Assembly (NCBI RefSeq): GCF_015832195.1
Contig: NC_052016.1
Span: forward strand, 32,013,129 to 32,077,128
DNA length: 64,000 nucleotides
Direction: 5' to 3'
Source: Motacilla alba alba
Taxonomy: Eukaryota > Chordata > Aves > Passeriformes > Motacillidae
Of this stretch, positions 33,706 to 49,100 are shown piece by piece. The position numbers and the translations under genes were made by a program. Below the pieces are notes generated by a model that worked only from the letters and a program-made list of their open reading frames with translations, ran no database searches and was not told the DNA's origin. Each line of letters starts with the position of its first letter. Position 1 is the first letter of the stretch.

Positions 33706-36700
33706 ACCATGCTGCTGTCTATAGAGGCAGCACATTGTTTCTGGTTTTGCAACAGCAGGGATAATTTCTGTTGGGGAACTCTCTTAATTCCCAGATTTTC
33801 TTATGGTATATTGGTCATATTGCTACCTGCTAATAAAGCACTTTAAAAATCCCACCCCCAAACTGAGCTGACAACCAACATTCCTCTCGTTTCACAGCAG
33901 CATTCCCAGCTGGTAGGTCAGTAAGTTGACTGGAAAGTTAATCAAACATCAGGGAAAGACACACAAAGAAAAGGTTAAAACATAATTTGCCTCTGTTTTG
34001 CAACTCATTTGCTCTGCAATTCTGCCTTGTTTATACACAGGGTTCATTCCAAGTGGGACTTGCTTCTCCTGCAATTTGCCCTTGTCACAAGACTGTCACT
34101 GTAATGAAGACAGGGTTGAGGGTGACTTAACCAGCTCTAATGGAGTGGCACACTCATTACGGGTGCTGTTAAGAGAACTACATTAGTGGAACTCCAAAGT
34201 AACCTACAAGGGTAGATACCTTCCCAAGGGAAGATGTTTTTGAGCTTCTCCCCTGCATACATACATGCACTTGAAGTGTACTGTGTACCGTGTCTGGCAG
34301 GAGAGCTTTCACAGCTACACAGAACCCCTCCCAAGACATGATGAGCTGCTGGATTGCCCAGTGGAGTGCTCTGGAAGTAACTGAAAGGCAGGACTTCTGT
34401 TCTAAAGGGCATGTCAAAGACATCAATAACCCTATTCAGCTCCTCATTTCCCTGCTCTAGGACACACATATAAGCGTAATACTTCAGGGAAACTTTCTGT
34501 GACAGTCTTTTGCTGTATAAGTGGTAGCACTGTTCTTGTCTCTGTACTGGTGACCCTGAGCATCAACATTTTGCTACAAGAACTGAGCTGCTCTCACTTT
34601 CAAGACAGACCCTTTTCCTTGCTGCCTTGTCCCCTCTAAGAGCACATTAACCATTTCTAACAAAAAGCATTTATATAAAATTGAGGTGTTGTAGTACAGA
34701 GCAGGGAGAGGAAAGATGTATCACAGTGTGTTAGAGAAATGTCAGGTTGTGATATCTTGCAGAGAGCTGTAGAGATGTTTTCACTAATTCACTTTGGCAG
34801 CCAGATTAGGTGAGTCATATTAACTCTAACCTCTAAGGCAAACGGGGGGTGGGGGGAGCAGGAATGGAGCTTTATACATTGGGTGAATTTACAAATGTTT
34901 CTGCACAGGAGCCAGCTTTGGTAGGGAACTGATGGTTTTCGCTGTGCAGTTTATCAGAGCAGGGAGGGAGAAGGCTTGGACAATGCTCTTTGCTACTGAT
35001 AACAATGAACATATTCTATTAGGTGAAAGAGGGACTGCCAACTCCTGGCAAGACAGCCACTCCATTCCCATTAAGAGAAGACATTTGTCTTAAGCAGCTT
35101 ATCAAGGGATGAAATTCTGACCATACTGCCAAAGTTTCCTTGCTGACAAGGGCTGTTACCTGGCTGTTCTGCCTGGTTCAGTACAGCCCTTTCCCAGTGA
35201 GGGTCCTTTCAGGTTTTCCTAGGTGGATGACTTCTCACTCAGGGCAGCTCTTCGCATCCTAAACCATCCCCTTGCATGACTGCAGGCAACCTGCTTCCCT
35301 GCAGGTTTTTTTGTCTTTCACACATTCATAGTTTGCTTGGCTTTTTGCTCCAGCCCCATTAAACACCATCTTGCCAAGCTATAGCTCCTTAACTCTGTCC
35401 CAGTAAATCAGAAAAAGGAGCTTTCTGCTCTGGAGGCTGGAGATAGAGAGAGCACGGGCCCAGGAGGCTTGACAATCAAACCTAGAGGGAATGACCCTGA
35501 GCGGCGCGAGCCAGGTGGCTGCTGCCGCTTGGAGCTGGCAGAGCCTTTTTTGTAGAGGGAACTGCGGCAGCAGCTTTGATGTGTGCAGGAGGAAGGCTTT
35601 GAAGGCCTGCTTGCCTCAGCCACATTTCCTATCCCCTGGCTTCCTAATTGGACCCAGTAAATAATGAAGCTGAACAGCAAATCTGCTTGGCAATGCTAGC
35701 CTGCTGGCAAGCAGCCTTCCTTTCCCCTTACCCTCTGGAAATAGCCTTGTACAACCCTATTGGCTCTGCATATTATCCTTGTTGCTGTGCACACCTGCCT
35801 GTGCTCTCATATAGATATATCTCTCTATATATGTATATACTATATTCTGCATTTTATATACTGCTTATTTTATTTGGTTTTACATCTATAAATCTGCCTG
35901 CGTTTGCAGAAACACAGACTGACATGTTCCCAAGGCATTTATGGGCTCTTGTCACTTCTACTCAAATGGCCCCTTGCACTGCCACACACCATCACTCTTT
36001 CCTCAAAGGCTAAATGCTTCTTTTCTACAAATGATTCACACCCAGTCAAAATCCCACTTGTACTGTGTGCAGACAGCTCTTTCAGGTAGTCAGGGCCAGC
36101 AATGCATTCAGTCACATTCTCTACCAGAGAGGCCTTTCCCTTCATGCCCTAGTTTCTTACATCTCCAAAGGGGAAGCTGATCTCCAGAGGTGGCAGACAC
36201 ATTTTGTTTCATCTCCTCTCCTGTCCGTGCATCCAACACTGGGCTTCTTCTTGTGCAGAGATTGCTTTAGTTGTCTTATTTATTTTTTTAAACACTGCTG
36301 TGGTCTTAAATGAAACTGAAATTTACATCTGCTGAAAGTATCTGTTTGTATTTGGCATGTGGAGAAAGAGATCAGCCACCCTGCTCCTATGTTTGTTTTC
36401 CCTCCAAGCATCTTTGTAGTTGTGAAAAGAGGGGAGCAGAATGGGCTATGCATCTTTGTTGGGCCTAAAACAAGATGCAAGGAGATAAAAGAGATTGGAA
36501 ATCAATGGATGCCATTTGAAGTTTTTTTTGTGTGTAGCAACTTCTATTGCTGAACTGCAGGTTTTGTTGTCTCTGCACTCTTCATTCAGTGTTTGAGATT
36601 TTGCTCACCTAACTTTCATCCTTCCCTCTGCACCTTCTATTCCCTAGGAACAGGCTTCTGAAAGACAAAAATAGCTAAGGGAACCTTTGACATGATTTTT

Positions 36701-36727
36701 TTGTTTTACCTCCAGTTGAGGGTTTTC

Positions 36728-36745
36728 TTTTTTTTTTTTTTTTTT
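36728..36745. repeat. Poly-T tract (T18)
   Basis: Eighteen T in a T-rich neighbourhood in the upstream intron. Confidence 0.8.
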
Positions 36746-36839
36746 CCAATTCAAAACTTTGAAGTTTTCATTTATCAGTCCCTGTCTCCTCAGTCATTAC
36801 AGATTCCAATGAGCTTGTCATTTTTTCCCATCCCTTAGT

Positions 36840-37270
36840 TGAAGAGGCTTGTTTTTAGCAAAGAGATCAGTAGAGAGAAGCAGATGGTGGATAAGCAAAG
36901 GGACAACTAGTGCTACAATGCTACAGTGAGGAAGGCAGGCAGAAAACCTAGAGTAGTATGGGAAGTGTGAAAATGGGGAAAGCTTGAGAGAAGACAAAAA
37001 TAGATGGAGAAAAACAGAGGGAGAATAAAGAGAGGGAGAGTGGCTGGGAGAGAGAAACACAAAAAAAAAGTGAGATTCTTCAGTGACTGAGAAAAACGGA
37101 AAATGGTATTCAGCTACTGACAAAGAGAAACACACTGAGACAGAGCAAGTGAGAAAGATGGGAGGTGAGACAGCGGCAGACAGAGAGATGTACAGCTGGG
37201 AGAGTAGCACAGCCATCCCTTGTGTAAAGGGAGCCATGAAATAACAACTGCCAGAGGGACAGGAACAGAG
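36840..37270. repeat. Purine-rich low-complexity region
   Basis: About 430 bp of GA-rich sequence with recurring AGAGAGA, GAGAAAC and GAGGGAGA words. On the LSAMP sense strand it is a long CU-rich region. The 139-aa ORF on the minus strand here (36818-37237) is a Ser/Leu/Phe-rich artefact of this composition. Confidence 0.6.
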
Positions 37271-40200
37271 GGGTCACATGTAGTAAGGCAGTAATTACTC
37301 TGTTTAAGCAGCAAGGCACAGCAGGGTATTTATTGTTTAAGCTGGCCTCATGCCTCCCATGCCCTCAGGTCTGTAGCTATTACACATAAACCAAAAAACT
37401 AGAGCAGTGCCAGAGAGGGCTCTAGCCTGGCTCTGGCTTCATGAATGAGAATGAATCAGTCTGGGAGGAAATACTCTGGCATGGTTTCCCCTGGTGTTCA
37501 CCAGGACTTTGCTCATCAGCACCTGATGTGAAAAACTGCCTGCCCTGCCTCCTGAGCCAAGGACAGTGCCCAAGGAGCTCCCTGGCTGAGGGAACACGAG
37601 CACCCTCTATCACGACCAGGGTTAAGAGAGTCCGTGATTTTCATGGGCTCCTTATTCTCAAACTCCACACATCCAGCATGCAAACAAAACCCTCCAGGCT
37701 GAGAGCAGTTTCCCCAGACTGAACAATGTCTCTGTGCTCTCTCTTGGGACAGCACTGACCAAACCACTTGAGACGACACGCCCATCACTGACGGCTCTAC
37801 CCAGGAACTGGAAGCCAAAATCTGACAGCTCAGATGCAGTTTGCATCTCGGCTGTGGGTGCATGTCAATGGGGGTCACCTGCCTGAGGCAGCCTCAGCAG
37901 ATCAGCTGTATCTCTGAATTTCCACCCCCTCTTTTCTATAAATGACCACTAAGGGTCATCACACTCGTCACACACAGTCCTGAATCTGGGCATGGAGCAG
38001 GTGTGCAATATACTACTTCATTTCAGCAGCTGATTCGATTCAAAATCCACATATGAATACCAGAAAGAAAGTGAACCATCTCCCCAAAAAATCCAGACCC
38101 ACTTTAGGTCAAAGACCTCTGTTTGACCAGCGGTTTTCTTCTTCTCTTTGCTGAACCAGAAGAAGGAATAATGTTCTGCCTCAATTTGAGACATAATTTA
38201 AATCAGATGATTTCCTGTTGAAGAAGATCACTTTTTTTTTATCCTCAAAATTACTTACTGAATTTAGCCCAAATTTGTTAACACTTTTTTTAATGAACAC
38301 AAACAGCATTTTTTGGATAGATTAATTACTCTTGAACAGAACTTGGCTGTGAAGCCAATGTATAAAGTAAATTATGAACCATGAGGTAAATTAAGTCATG
38401 TAATGTCACAACTACAATATTATACTCCCTAAATGTTGCATACTGCAATGCAAATTGTCATGACTATGCTACCAAACACCAAGCCTTAATTTTACTGCCA
38501 AGAAAATGACATATAAACATGAACAAACCAATAGTTGCACCATTTCTGCATTACAAAATTTTTGCCTGATGCCTTTTGAAGGGTATTTTAAAACAACATG
38601 AGGTAGAAGTCACCATCAGCTAGATGAATCAATGAGGTTTCACCACATCTTTGAGAGCCTTAGGAAGGCAGGGGCTAGTAACTCATCAGGGCTGCAAGGA
38701 CAGTGTTGGAGCAGCTAATGAAATGGAGGTTGAAAACAGAAGGTCAGACAAAGAATCACAGCTGAGACGCAGGAATTCTTTGATGTGCACATGTGGATGG
38801 CAACACACCAATCTCGCTCCCAGCAGTGTGGTCAGCATTGCAGGGTCCTGTGCCCTCTTCCTCCACCACCTACAAGAAGAGGATGGGCCAGCATGTTGCC
38901 CCTGGCAAGAGGAACATCAGGGTGTGTTTGCAGGGGTGTGGGTGTGTAATCAGTAGGTCTTTGTTTCCCACTGTGCTAAGCACAAGATGGTAATGCAAGC
39001 CAAGAGCTGGTGCAGGGGACTGAGTTTTCTTGCATGTCATGGACACGTATGAAAGGCATAAAATATAACAGCAAGCAGTCAACTATTACAGTGTCTAGTG
39101 ACTCTGTCAGATAGTTTCCTTTCATTTGGCCTCATGAACACCTTTTCCTACAAGATTTCTTATTTTGGACAATGAGCTTGTGCTATCATTGTTGCACAGT
39201 TTGAAGACAAGCTCCTCTTCACAAACACAAGACCAAAGAAAAGACTGACAGCAACAAGCCCCTGCTGGGGCAGGAAGCCTGACTGAACTGTATAATTTCT
39301 GTCCAGCCATTGAAGAGCAATGATGGACTGCAATGCAGTCCCTAGTTTAATTCCACAAATCATTATGTCAGCCCCAGACTTTAGGGAAACCTCGTGCGAT
39401 GGCACTCACTGGTACCAACTGTGCCAGTCGCTCAATCTAGGAACTGTAGGCGTTGGTCTGTGTTTGGTGGCATCTTTAAAAGTCCTTGTCATGTTCTTTA
39501 CAAAGTCTCTTGTGTCTTATGGAGCACAAGACATGCTCAATATACTATTGTGCAAGAATCAACTGGCTCGCTTTTATAGGCATCCACCAGAATGTTTCCC
39601 TGTTTTTAAATATAAGGTGTTTGTTCCCTTCTGTCCTATGCCCACTTCTACTTCTTGGGATGAGAGGGTAATGATGAACTCAGAACTTCAGTCTAACTTA
39701 AAATTTTTTAAAAAATCTGACAATCCCCTCCTCCTCAGTGATTCAACTTAGCCCACAGAATTATGTTCTTATATGTTTGAAACTTGAAAGAAGTCTTGAG
39801 AAAATACAAATTGGCACAAATTTACTTGAAATGGGAAAGAGCATTAACTCAGAGGCTGAGGCATTGCTGTGACTCTTTCTTCATAAGCTGATGCCAAACG
39901 CTTCATGACCAGATTACACGGCCCCTGAATCTCCTGTCCTTTTGCAAGATGGCAATTCCTGTAGTTCATCCCTGTTTTCATTGAGGCTACTCTGAACACC
40001 ACAAACAAAACCGAAAGACTGGGATTTCTGTATCAGCCTGGATCTAGCCACTCTGCTTTAAACTGCTGTAGTTTTCAACTGAGGAAATGAGGTCAAAGAG
40101 TTAAGCCACCCCTTAGCAAGATTTACCCTTTCAAAAACACGCCAGAGTGTTGTGATGCCTGGCTCCAATATTTGTATAGGTGGATTAGCTTCTTGAAAAA

Positions 40201-43200
40201 TCGTTTTGTTTGCTTTTCTGTTGACCCCTCTCCTTGCTGCTATGTTTCTCAATTAGATCCAGCATAGTAATTTCCTGACACCATCCCCCATATCTGGTCC
40301 TGGTGGAAGAAGAAAAGGGAATACTTTGTGGGGAGCACAACAAGGGATCAGGAGATGAGACTAACTAGCTGAATTCAGGATTCAGCAGGCATCAAATATT
40401 GCCAGTTATCAAGGTGAGAATCACAGAGGTTTAAGGCAGGGTGGGGTGTGCCAGGAAGAGATTGTTTGGGCTCACATGCTGCAGAGACTTTTGATCAATT
40501 GGGCTGGCTCCTGTGATATTATCATCTGAGATGTCTGCTGTTGATTCATAGTGATAATAGTTCAGATAAATGATTGCTTCAGTCCAGGATATTTAATTCT
40601 TATGCATTTAGCCACTCCCTTGCTTTCCAAAGACTAAAGAGTCTCTCTCTCAAACTTGCAAGGCAGTAGCTGTGAAGGAGAAGGAAGGCATTTGCTCCAT
40701 GCCTAATATTGCATCTTGCGTAGTCCTACGGGGGAGGCAAGCAGAGAGGAAATACAGACACTGATTTTGAGGTCTTGTAGCTCCCTGATGCAGTTACTCC
40801 CATTGCTAGTGCAGCTGTTGGCCATCAGCAAACTAGAAAATCCTAGGTGTGAAGCAGGGTTTCTCTCTCAGATATATGGGGAAAAAAAAGAAAGGAGTCA
40901 TCAGAATGGGAGAAAGCAGAAAACTGTTAGTAGAAGAAACAGTATCAAAACAACTCCTTTCTGACTTCTGACTTCTTACAGCTTACCCCATAAGTTTAGG
41001 AAAGGGTCTGAATACAAACCTAAAAGATATTTCATTGCTTTCATACCAACTCCTTAATACTTGTTTTGATGATTACATAAAATTTCCAACAACTGTAACA
41101 GTGCTGGCATGAGCAGACCATGGCCAATCATGTCAATCAAAATGTGTCTCACTGGGCTTCACCTTTCGGAATCCTCCCATTACCATCATGGACAGGAATC
41201 CATTTATTTCTCTTCTCTCGACTCCCCAAAAACTTTTGATTCCTGTGGGAAGAGAAATGTCTTGCTCCAACAGGAGCCCAGTCAGCCAAAAAACACAAGA
41301 AAGCATGAAAAACTATCCGTGTTATGTTGAGGACTCTTTGGCTCCTTTCTGCCAAGCTCCCGGAGAGACAGGGGTCTCATTAGAGTGCCTTTGCAACTGC
41401 ACACCTGTGAGAATTTCACTGGAACTGAAACAGCAGTTGCTCTAATTAAACAGCACAGAGCAGGCCACCTTAATCACTGCCATGATTTCATCTTCCTTAA
41501 AGAGAGAGAGGAAGAGGCATCAAAACTGATAAGAGAGAGGGAAGAAGGTGAAATGTACTGAATCCCTGGTTCCTCAATTTAAAACACTAAGGGATGTCTC
41601 TCATCTCTGTAAAGATTAATGTGAGCTTCTGATGGCATGTTTTATTAAATGGTTCTATAATAATTGATATTTGAAAGCAGAGTTTCCAAAAGCCACTAAA
41701 TGCTTTAACAGGGCAGGACAATTTGGCTTTCAATGGCATTTGTGCCTGTAAGTCACTCAGGTCCATTGGAAAACTTCACCTCTACCCTTTTATTCAAATC
41801 AGTGCCTCATTTACTCCATCAGTGTGACCTTGCCAGGCTGTGTAGCAGAAACCAGGGGCAGGGGCGAAAACCATAAGCCCTCTAAGGAGAGGGTCCATGT
41901 TTCCTCAACCTTGGGTGGAAGTAGGAGATGCCAGCAGCACACAGCCTGAGCGAGAAATCCATCAGCTGAGGAGCAAGTATCCAGACACCAAGGATACCTA
42001 GGAAATAACAGCATGATAATTCCTGTCTTGACTCTCCCAAAGCCTCTGACAGGGAGGCACATCTGTCCCTGAGACAAGGCACACAGGCAGACCAGGTAGA
42101 AATGCTGCTGGCAAACTAGAGGGCCAGTGGGCCAAAGCTTAATAGGAAAACAGCAGTGATTTGTCTCCACCACTATTTATGTTTCAAGCACATGACAGGT
42201 TGTCAGTGGAAGTGAGTGCTGCTAAATTTACTGCTTCTCAAATCCTCGTCACAGTTGCATACTTGACAATTCACTTCATTTGAAGGGCTAGGTGTTGGGC
42301 TGGAGTTTCCTCCCCTGTGCTCTTCTTCAATGAAAACCACAAACAGCTTTCTTTACACCACAGAATGATCCCCCTGGGGGATATGATATCAGGGTGTGAG
42401 TTTAGAGAAGAGGGACGTTCCCAGCATATTCATTTTTAACCCTGATACATGCTGGTCTTGTTCTGGGCCACTTGACTGCAGATGTGTGTCTGACAGGACA
42501 CACACACACTGAACTGAATAAGTAACAGCTTGGTTACAGCACAGGGCATTCAGAGACAGAGAACATGAGAGTCTGGTGAGCATGAGTGAGTACCAGCTGG
42601 TGTGTGGGCAAGAGCTGCCGAGCATCGTAAGGAAGGCAGTGCCAAAGACTGTGGGGATGCAAGAGAAAATGCATGTGGGTGAAAGGGTGCCTGGGGATTA
42701 GACTGCACATATGTGTGCATGTCTACAGGTGGTGGAAAAACCACTTGTAATGTGTGTGGGATTGGAAATAGGACAGAGCATTTAGGTGAGGATGTGCAGG
42801 GAGGAAGGTTGGCAGGCAGGAGAGAGGGTGAGAGGATGAGCACAGGGAGTGTCTGTGGACCTGCCTGTGGAGGACTGAAGTATGGAGTATCATTTGCCTC
42901 CCAAGTGTTGCATGGCGCCTGCATCCACGCAGCCTCATGCACATCTGCGACAGAACACATTTGGCAGGTGGGAAAAGACCCCTCATTAATGGCCGAAAAT
43001 CTGTATCACCTGGCTTCAAACTCTGCAGGAAATCAGGAGGGGAGTAAGGCTGCCATTTGATGATGGGGGCCATAAAAAGCCCAAACCTCCCCTTTTTTCT
43101 ACCTAACTTGTCCTCACAGCACTATAGAATCCTTGCTGAAGGGCTCTGATCTAAGTTGCATGGAAGCTGCTCCCTGCTGGGAGCACCACATCTTCTCAAA

Positions 43201-46165
43201 TATTCTGACTCCTTCTGGCTGCAGATATCAAGGTAAAGGCATCAGAAAGAAACACAGACAAATGTGACAGGGCACATCCTCCTACCTCAACCACTCCCTT
43301 CATTTCTTCTACATGCACTGGAGCTCCCTGCTTTCTCCTGCACATATCATGCTATCATGCACAGGGTCCTTTCATTTGGTTCCCTCATGTGTGCTCAGTA
43401 AATTACACATGTGCATGGGCACACATCCTGCAGAGAGTGTCATGCAGAAGCCGGACACGTCCTCCTTTTGCCTGTTACAGGGGTGCAGGACCATTGCATT
43501 TCTCCATCAGCCCTTTAGGAATTTACTCCACTTCCTTTCCAGTGGTGTAGGCCAGAGGCCCTTGTTCTGCAATTGTGCCTCACAGTTTATATGATTAAAT
43601 GTAGCATCTGCAGCTATATTAGCTGGGCTATTAGTGACAAGTGCTATCAATCCTCATACTTCAGTGAATAAACTGATCACCAGCTGGGGACAGAAATCTC
43701 CCCTTGTCTCTCATCACCATAACATACAAACTGCTTTATGTGGGTTTCAGAGGGAGGGAAACAAAGAGAAGTGGAGTATAAAGATGACAAATAGTTTGGA
43801 CTATCTTCTATTCTTTCTTTGGTTCTCTGCTTTCCAAAGAACACAACAGACATTTTTTTTATGGGTGGCTCCTCCAAGGCTGCTCAAAGTTTTACTGTGG
43901 GTGGGGGAAAAACACAACAATTCTGCCTTCCCACCTGGCCTCCAAGGACTAAGAATTCATCCACAGTAATCATCTATGGCTCTTGGATTGAGAACCTATG
44001 GCACTTTTACTGGATAATAGTATTTCTTAACCAGCATTTCAATCAAATTCCTTTCTATCACCTTTCCAGCACCAGTACTCTGTCTGAGTACTCTGTATAG
44101 GCTAGGATTCAGTAGGGAAAAAATCCTGCAACTTTGACCATAAGCTATTGAAATAATATTAAAAAACAGGTTTTCAAATGCCCTCTCTTTAAACACTTAT
44201 TTCTCAACTGCTCTCAAAACTGCTGTCCTTGTATTTCTAAGTCCAGCATTCCAAAAGGGATGCTGGGTTTGATTATACCAACTTCCTGGCTTGTAGGTTA
44301 TGTCAATATCCTGGTGGAATTTTATGCCACTAATCTCAGCAGTCTGCAGTCTGCAGTTACAGAACAGTTAAGGATGGGAGGAATGTTAACTGTACTAAAA
44401 TGGCAAATTCACCTGCATTTTCTCACTACTTCAGGAATAGAAGGTCTTGACATAATTTTCAGGCAGTATGAGCTTGCATATACTGGGGGAGAGGGAAGAA
44501 GAGGAAAAGAAAGGAGAATTGAGAATAGAGGAAGAACTGTCAAGACAACAAATAATTTAAAAAGTAGCATGGAGAAGATAGCTTGTGAGACCCAAGTCTC
44601 TAGGAGAAGGACCAAAAAGGAAATAAATAAAGAGACACAGAGCATGAGATAGAGATGAAAGTTTGATTAAAAAGAAGTGAGGGGATGCAGAGGGTTAGGG
44701 CGAACAAGCAGAGCCCTGAGCAAGGTGAATTGCCATGGGAAAGCAGTGAGGAATGCAGTTAATGTTGGCTGGGAATACAACATCCAAGGGGTAACTGAGG
44801 CTAGAGTCTTCCTGATGTATTACTGTTATATTGATCTGTGGTAAACAATTTCACTGCTCACAGGCAATTCATGGCTGTTGGCAGTACCACTGAGGGCCTT
44901 GGACACTTATGTGCTGTGTATACATGCAGAGGCATACAAGGAGAAGAAAGGTAAATTCCCATGACCTTTGGTAGTGAGGGCTTGGGATGGAATGGGAATG
45001 TTTGGTGCCAGCTCTCCCTCCTTACTTTCTGCCTGCTTCATCTCATTAAAAGCAGATAAAATACACCCACATGAACAGCCATCCCATTTCTAGACAAACA
45101 AGTGCTCTTATTGATACCTTCTCAAATACAGAGTGCTCCTCTGAAAAGTCTGCAATTCATGGAACAAAAGGCAAAGAAGAAACCATAGTTTTCCCCCCTC
45201 ATTCCAGCACTGCAGGAGACCTAGAAGATAATCTGCAGCATTTTCCATGCAGCCTTGGAAGAGCCCTTATGAGTTCATTTTGCTCTTCGTCCCCTAGGCC
45301 TTGCTGTGAACACACCGTGGCTTGCCTGGAGGTGAGTGTGGTTGCCAAGAGGCTCAGGGAGGAAAGAAACAGTGAACCTCTCCAGTCACTTATCAGCGGG
45401 GTGATTTGAGGTTTTGGTGCCCTCACTTACAAATCTTTTCTGATGGGCAAAGAACACATGTCCCAGCTCCACCAGCAGAGCTGATGTCACACAGCGGAGC
45501 TGGGCCTCTGGATGCAGGCATGGGAGGGAGCCCATGGGTTGGAATGCAAGCAGGAAGCTGCTGCAAGAGGAGATGAGGATGAAACTAAACCTGCTGGAGA
45601 CCACAGGTCTGGCTCTTTACCCAACAGGAGAAATAGCTTTGCTGCTCTTGATCTCCCGAACAAGCAGCTGGCCACAAAAGGCTCTCATCTGCTATATACA
45701 ATGAGAAGGCTGAGGTCTGCTATGAGGGGAAAGAGTTCTGCACTCATATCTGATGAATTCTGGCTTTTTCTACATCCCTTACCTCTTCCAGCTGAACACA
45801 CTTGTAAGGAGTCACGGGAGAGAGATGGAGAAATGAAAAACTGAGATACCTATTCAGGTATTTCTTTACTGAATCCCAAAGCCTTCCTGAGCTCTTTCCA
45901 AACAGAAGTTGGCTGAAGGTGACATATAGCCCTCTGAATCTGAACCTCCTTGGGACATTTGTGCACACTGGTCCTGTCAGCATGCTATGTTAACTCATAT
46001 ATCACTTGCTTAATGATTTAGGGATTTGACCACTTTAGCTTGGGAGCAGATAGTGAATTGAAGGCAGGAAGGTTTGAGTCCCTGTGTTTCTGTACACTCA
46101 GTCGTCCTCAAAAATGGTTGATATCTGCACAAGCCTAAAGGCAATCTTGGCTCTTTCAATTAAAG

Positions 46166-46198
46166 AAAAAAAAAAAAAGAAGAAAAAGAAAGAAGAGA
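46166..46198. repeat. A/G-rich run beginning with A12
   Basis: A-rich low-complexity stretch (AAAAAAAAAAAAGAAG and following). Confidence 0.7.
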
Positions 46199-49100
46199 CA
46201 TTTAGGAGTCCTCAGAGAGACAGAGATGGTTTGATGCTGGAAGAGAATATCTAGCACTGCTTAGAATCACAAGGAGGAAAAATGGTCTTGCTCCCCTTTC
46301 CAGGCAGGGAAACCTCTCCCCACCTGCACTGTGGTGCCCATCCCCATCCCTGTGCAGGAAGCAGTGTCTTAAGAGATGAGGCAGGAATACAGGCTGTCAA
46401 GATCCTCACCTATATTCTTTGCTCTGCTTTCTACATGGTAGCTATGGAGGTATAAGCAGTTTTTACAGGTCCAAGACCAGAGCCTGGACCTGTGTTAGAT
46501 TAAATCTCAGCTTAGTCTTTCTAGGGAATGAGGCTGCAGAAATTCTTACTGAGTTTTCTCAGGAGAAATTCAGTCTAAGTTAGATTCAAACTAATAGCTT
46601 AACACTTGTTCCTCTCTAATAGCAGAAAATGCCCAAGGCATTTTTCTTGTGCTTGTGCAAAGACACTGATCACAAACCTGTATACAGCACCACACTCTGG
46701 GTCCCTTCTGCAGAGAAAAATCATTAAGCAAAATCATTCACATACACCCAGCAAAAAAGGCAGAAGATGAAAAAAAAATGTGTGCAGAGGGAACAGTCAC
46801 AGCTGTTTCAATTTATGAGACAAGAAATTGTATTTCAAAGAGAATACAGAAGTTTTCCCCTTCGAGAAAGTTATTAACCAGAATTTGCAATAAACCCCAC
46901 GCCATTTATATGCCTCTTAACTGAAGGGCCCTGATAGAGATTATATTGCATTCTGCAGGGCTTTGCTCTGCCAAGAAGAGCTCTCAGCCTCAGACCTTGC
47001 CATCCCAGAGGTCTGAATCACCTCTCCTGCTTTTTTACCCATCACAACCCTGCTTCAGATTTCTCACTCATTTTTTCCCCTCTTCAGTTCCTATACCTCT
47101 TTTGTCTTTTCAGATTTTCCTCTTGCTATGTCTCCCTCCTCCCCTTCCCCTATTATTCTCCTTTTTATCTTTAAACCCTTTTTTCCTTCCACCTGTATAT
47201 ATGTCCACAAGACTGAAACCTGACTGCAACTCAGTTGAGCTCCTACAATGACAAAGAACATTCATGCAGGAACACTGTATGGGTGAAACGTGTAGGAGAA
47301 GAGTTCTCATACTTGCAGCTTTGTTTTGCTTTTATAGCTGTTGGTTACACAGCAATTGCTTTAAGGGGGATGATGCCATACTGCACCACATGGCTGGAAA
47401 AGACTCCATCCTTTTATTTCAAAGCTGTAAAGAACTGAACCAGGTGATGGGGAGCAGAGAAGGTAAAAAATATGCTACAGCTGAAGAAATATGCTGCAAC
47501 TGAAGATGAATCACTTGGAGGTGTTGGCAGCAAAGAACTTCACTTACAGAAGCTAGGCTGCTGGAGATTTCCTTGAAAATGACCCACTGAAGATGTGTTT
47601 GATTTGAACTGGTAAAGGCCTGTGCCTGTTTGTACTTGAGGACCCTACTGGGATGCTCAAGGCTAATTAAAATTTTTTTCCATGTAGTAGCTTTGATGCT
47701 TAGCACATAAGCAAGAAAGCAAGAAAACAACAGAAGATACCATGGTAGTATAAGAGAGGGACTCAAACATACAGAGAGAGAGGTCAATTCAGCAATCCCA
47801 TGCATACTGGCTCTCAAAAATTGAAAATTTAGTGTGGAGCATATATCCATGCTTCACTCTCATTTTTTAACAACTAAACAAGTAACTTAGGAAGGTGATA
47901 GATTATCCATGAAGGAAAAACAATGAATCAATCAGTTATATAAATAAAGGGCCCTTAAAATTCTTTCAGTGCTGGAGGACAGAGAGTAGCCTGGGTGGAC
48001 CACTTCCATTTCTTCTGGCAAGGCTGCTCTTAGACAAGTCCCGTTTCTTTCCACTTCTATCTCACAGGGTCTCAACTCACACTTTTCCATACATCTATTT
48101 GTGTGTGGTCAACTTTATATAGCAGAATTTGTATGCAGCAGCCTGGAATGAAAGCATAACAAGCACTGCAAAATTGATATGCTCCTCATTAAAAAAAGAA
48201 AAATTCTCCCTTACCAAGTTTGGCCTGGTAACTATATCTCCCTTTTGGACAATATATATTGAGCAGTACATACAATTGAAGCAATAAATAAGCCATCATG
48301 TAAAACAAGAAATGTCTTTCTAATAGGACAGTGAGTGTTTGGCATGCACTCATTGATTTAAACATCAGCCAAACAGGTAATGATTAAAAGATGAGAAAAT
48401 GCCTGGTCTCATTCAAGAGCCCAATCAACATGTTACAAAAATCTTCCATGTTTTTACAAAATAGCTCTCTGGATAACACCTGCTGAGGAGTGTCCAAGGC
48501 ACTCGGGTAGGAAGTATTTGACCCTGCTGCCGAAAACCTCTCTGTTCAGAAAACAAAAGAGCTCAGTTCCCAGTATTTGGAGTCTTGCAGTTTCGCTAGA
48601 GCGTGAGTCATGGTATGTATTAAGCGATAGCTCAGTCTTCCACAGCAAACAGTGGTCAGTACCCACATCAGAAAAAGGAGAGTTTGGTCCAAGATGGGAA
48701 CAACAGCACAAACAGCTGCTATCTAGCACTATAAAAGCAGCCTTTCCCTGTTTCCATTGCATACTCCTGCCTCTGCTGGCCAGTGAAGGCTCCTTTGTAT
48801 TCAGAGATACCCACTCATGTTTTTAAGCCTCTCTGCAGCCCAACCCAAAACCCAGCATCAAACAGGCTTATGCTGAACTACTAAGGGTTTTGAAGTTGAA
48901 CAAAAACAAATTGGAAAAAATACAGCATACTGGAAACGGTCTTTACAGTGAGCATTCTATGAGCCTGGCAGGAAAGTAACTGAGCATCTTACTGATTTGT
49001 GCAATACTGCTTCTCTTTCAATTCACCTGCTTTTAAGCAACACACTGAACTGTCTCAGGAGACTCCCTGGTTAGGGGTTCATCTCCACATAGCTCTTCCT

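Noticed and set aside
39160..39751. Adjacent ORFs on both strands (143 codons plus, 81 codons minus)
   Set aside because: No domain or known retroposed gene recognised; codon use and context look random.
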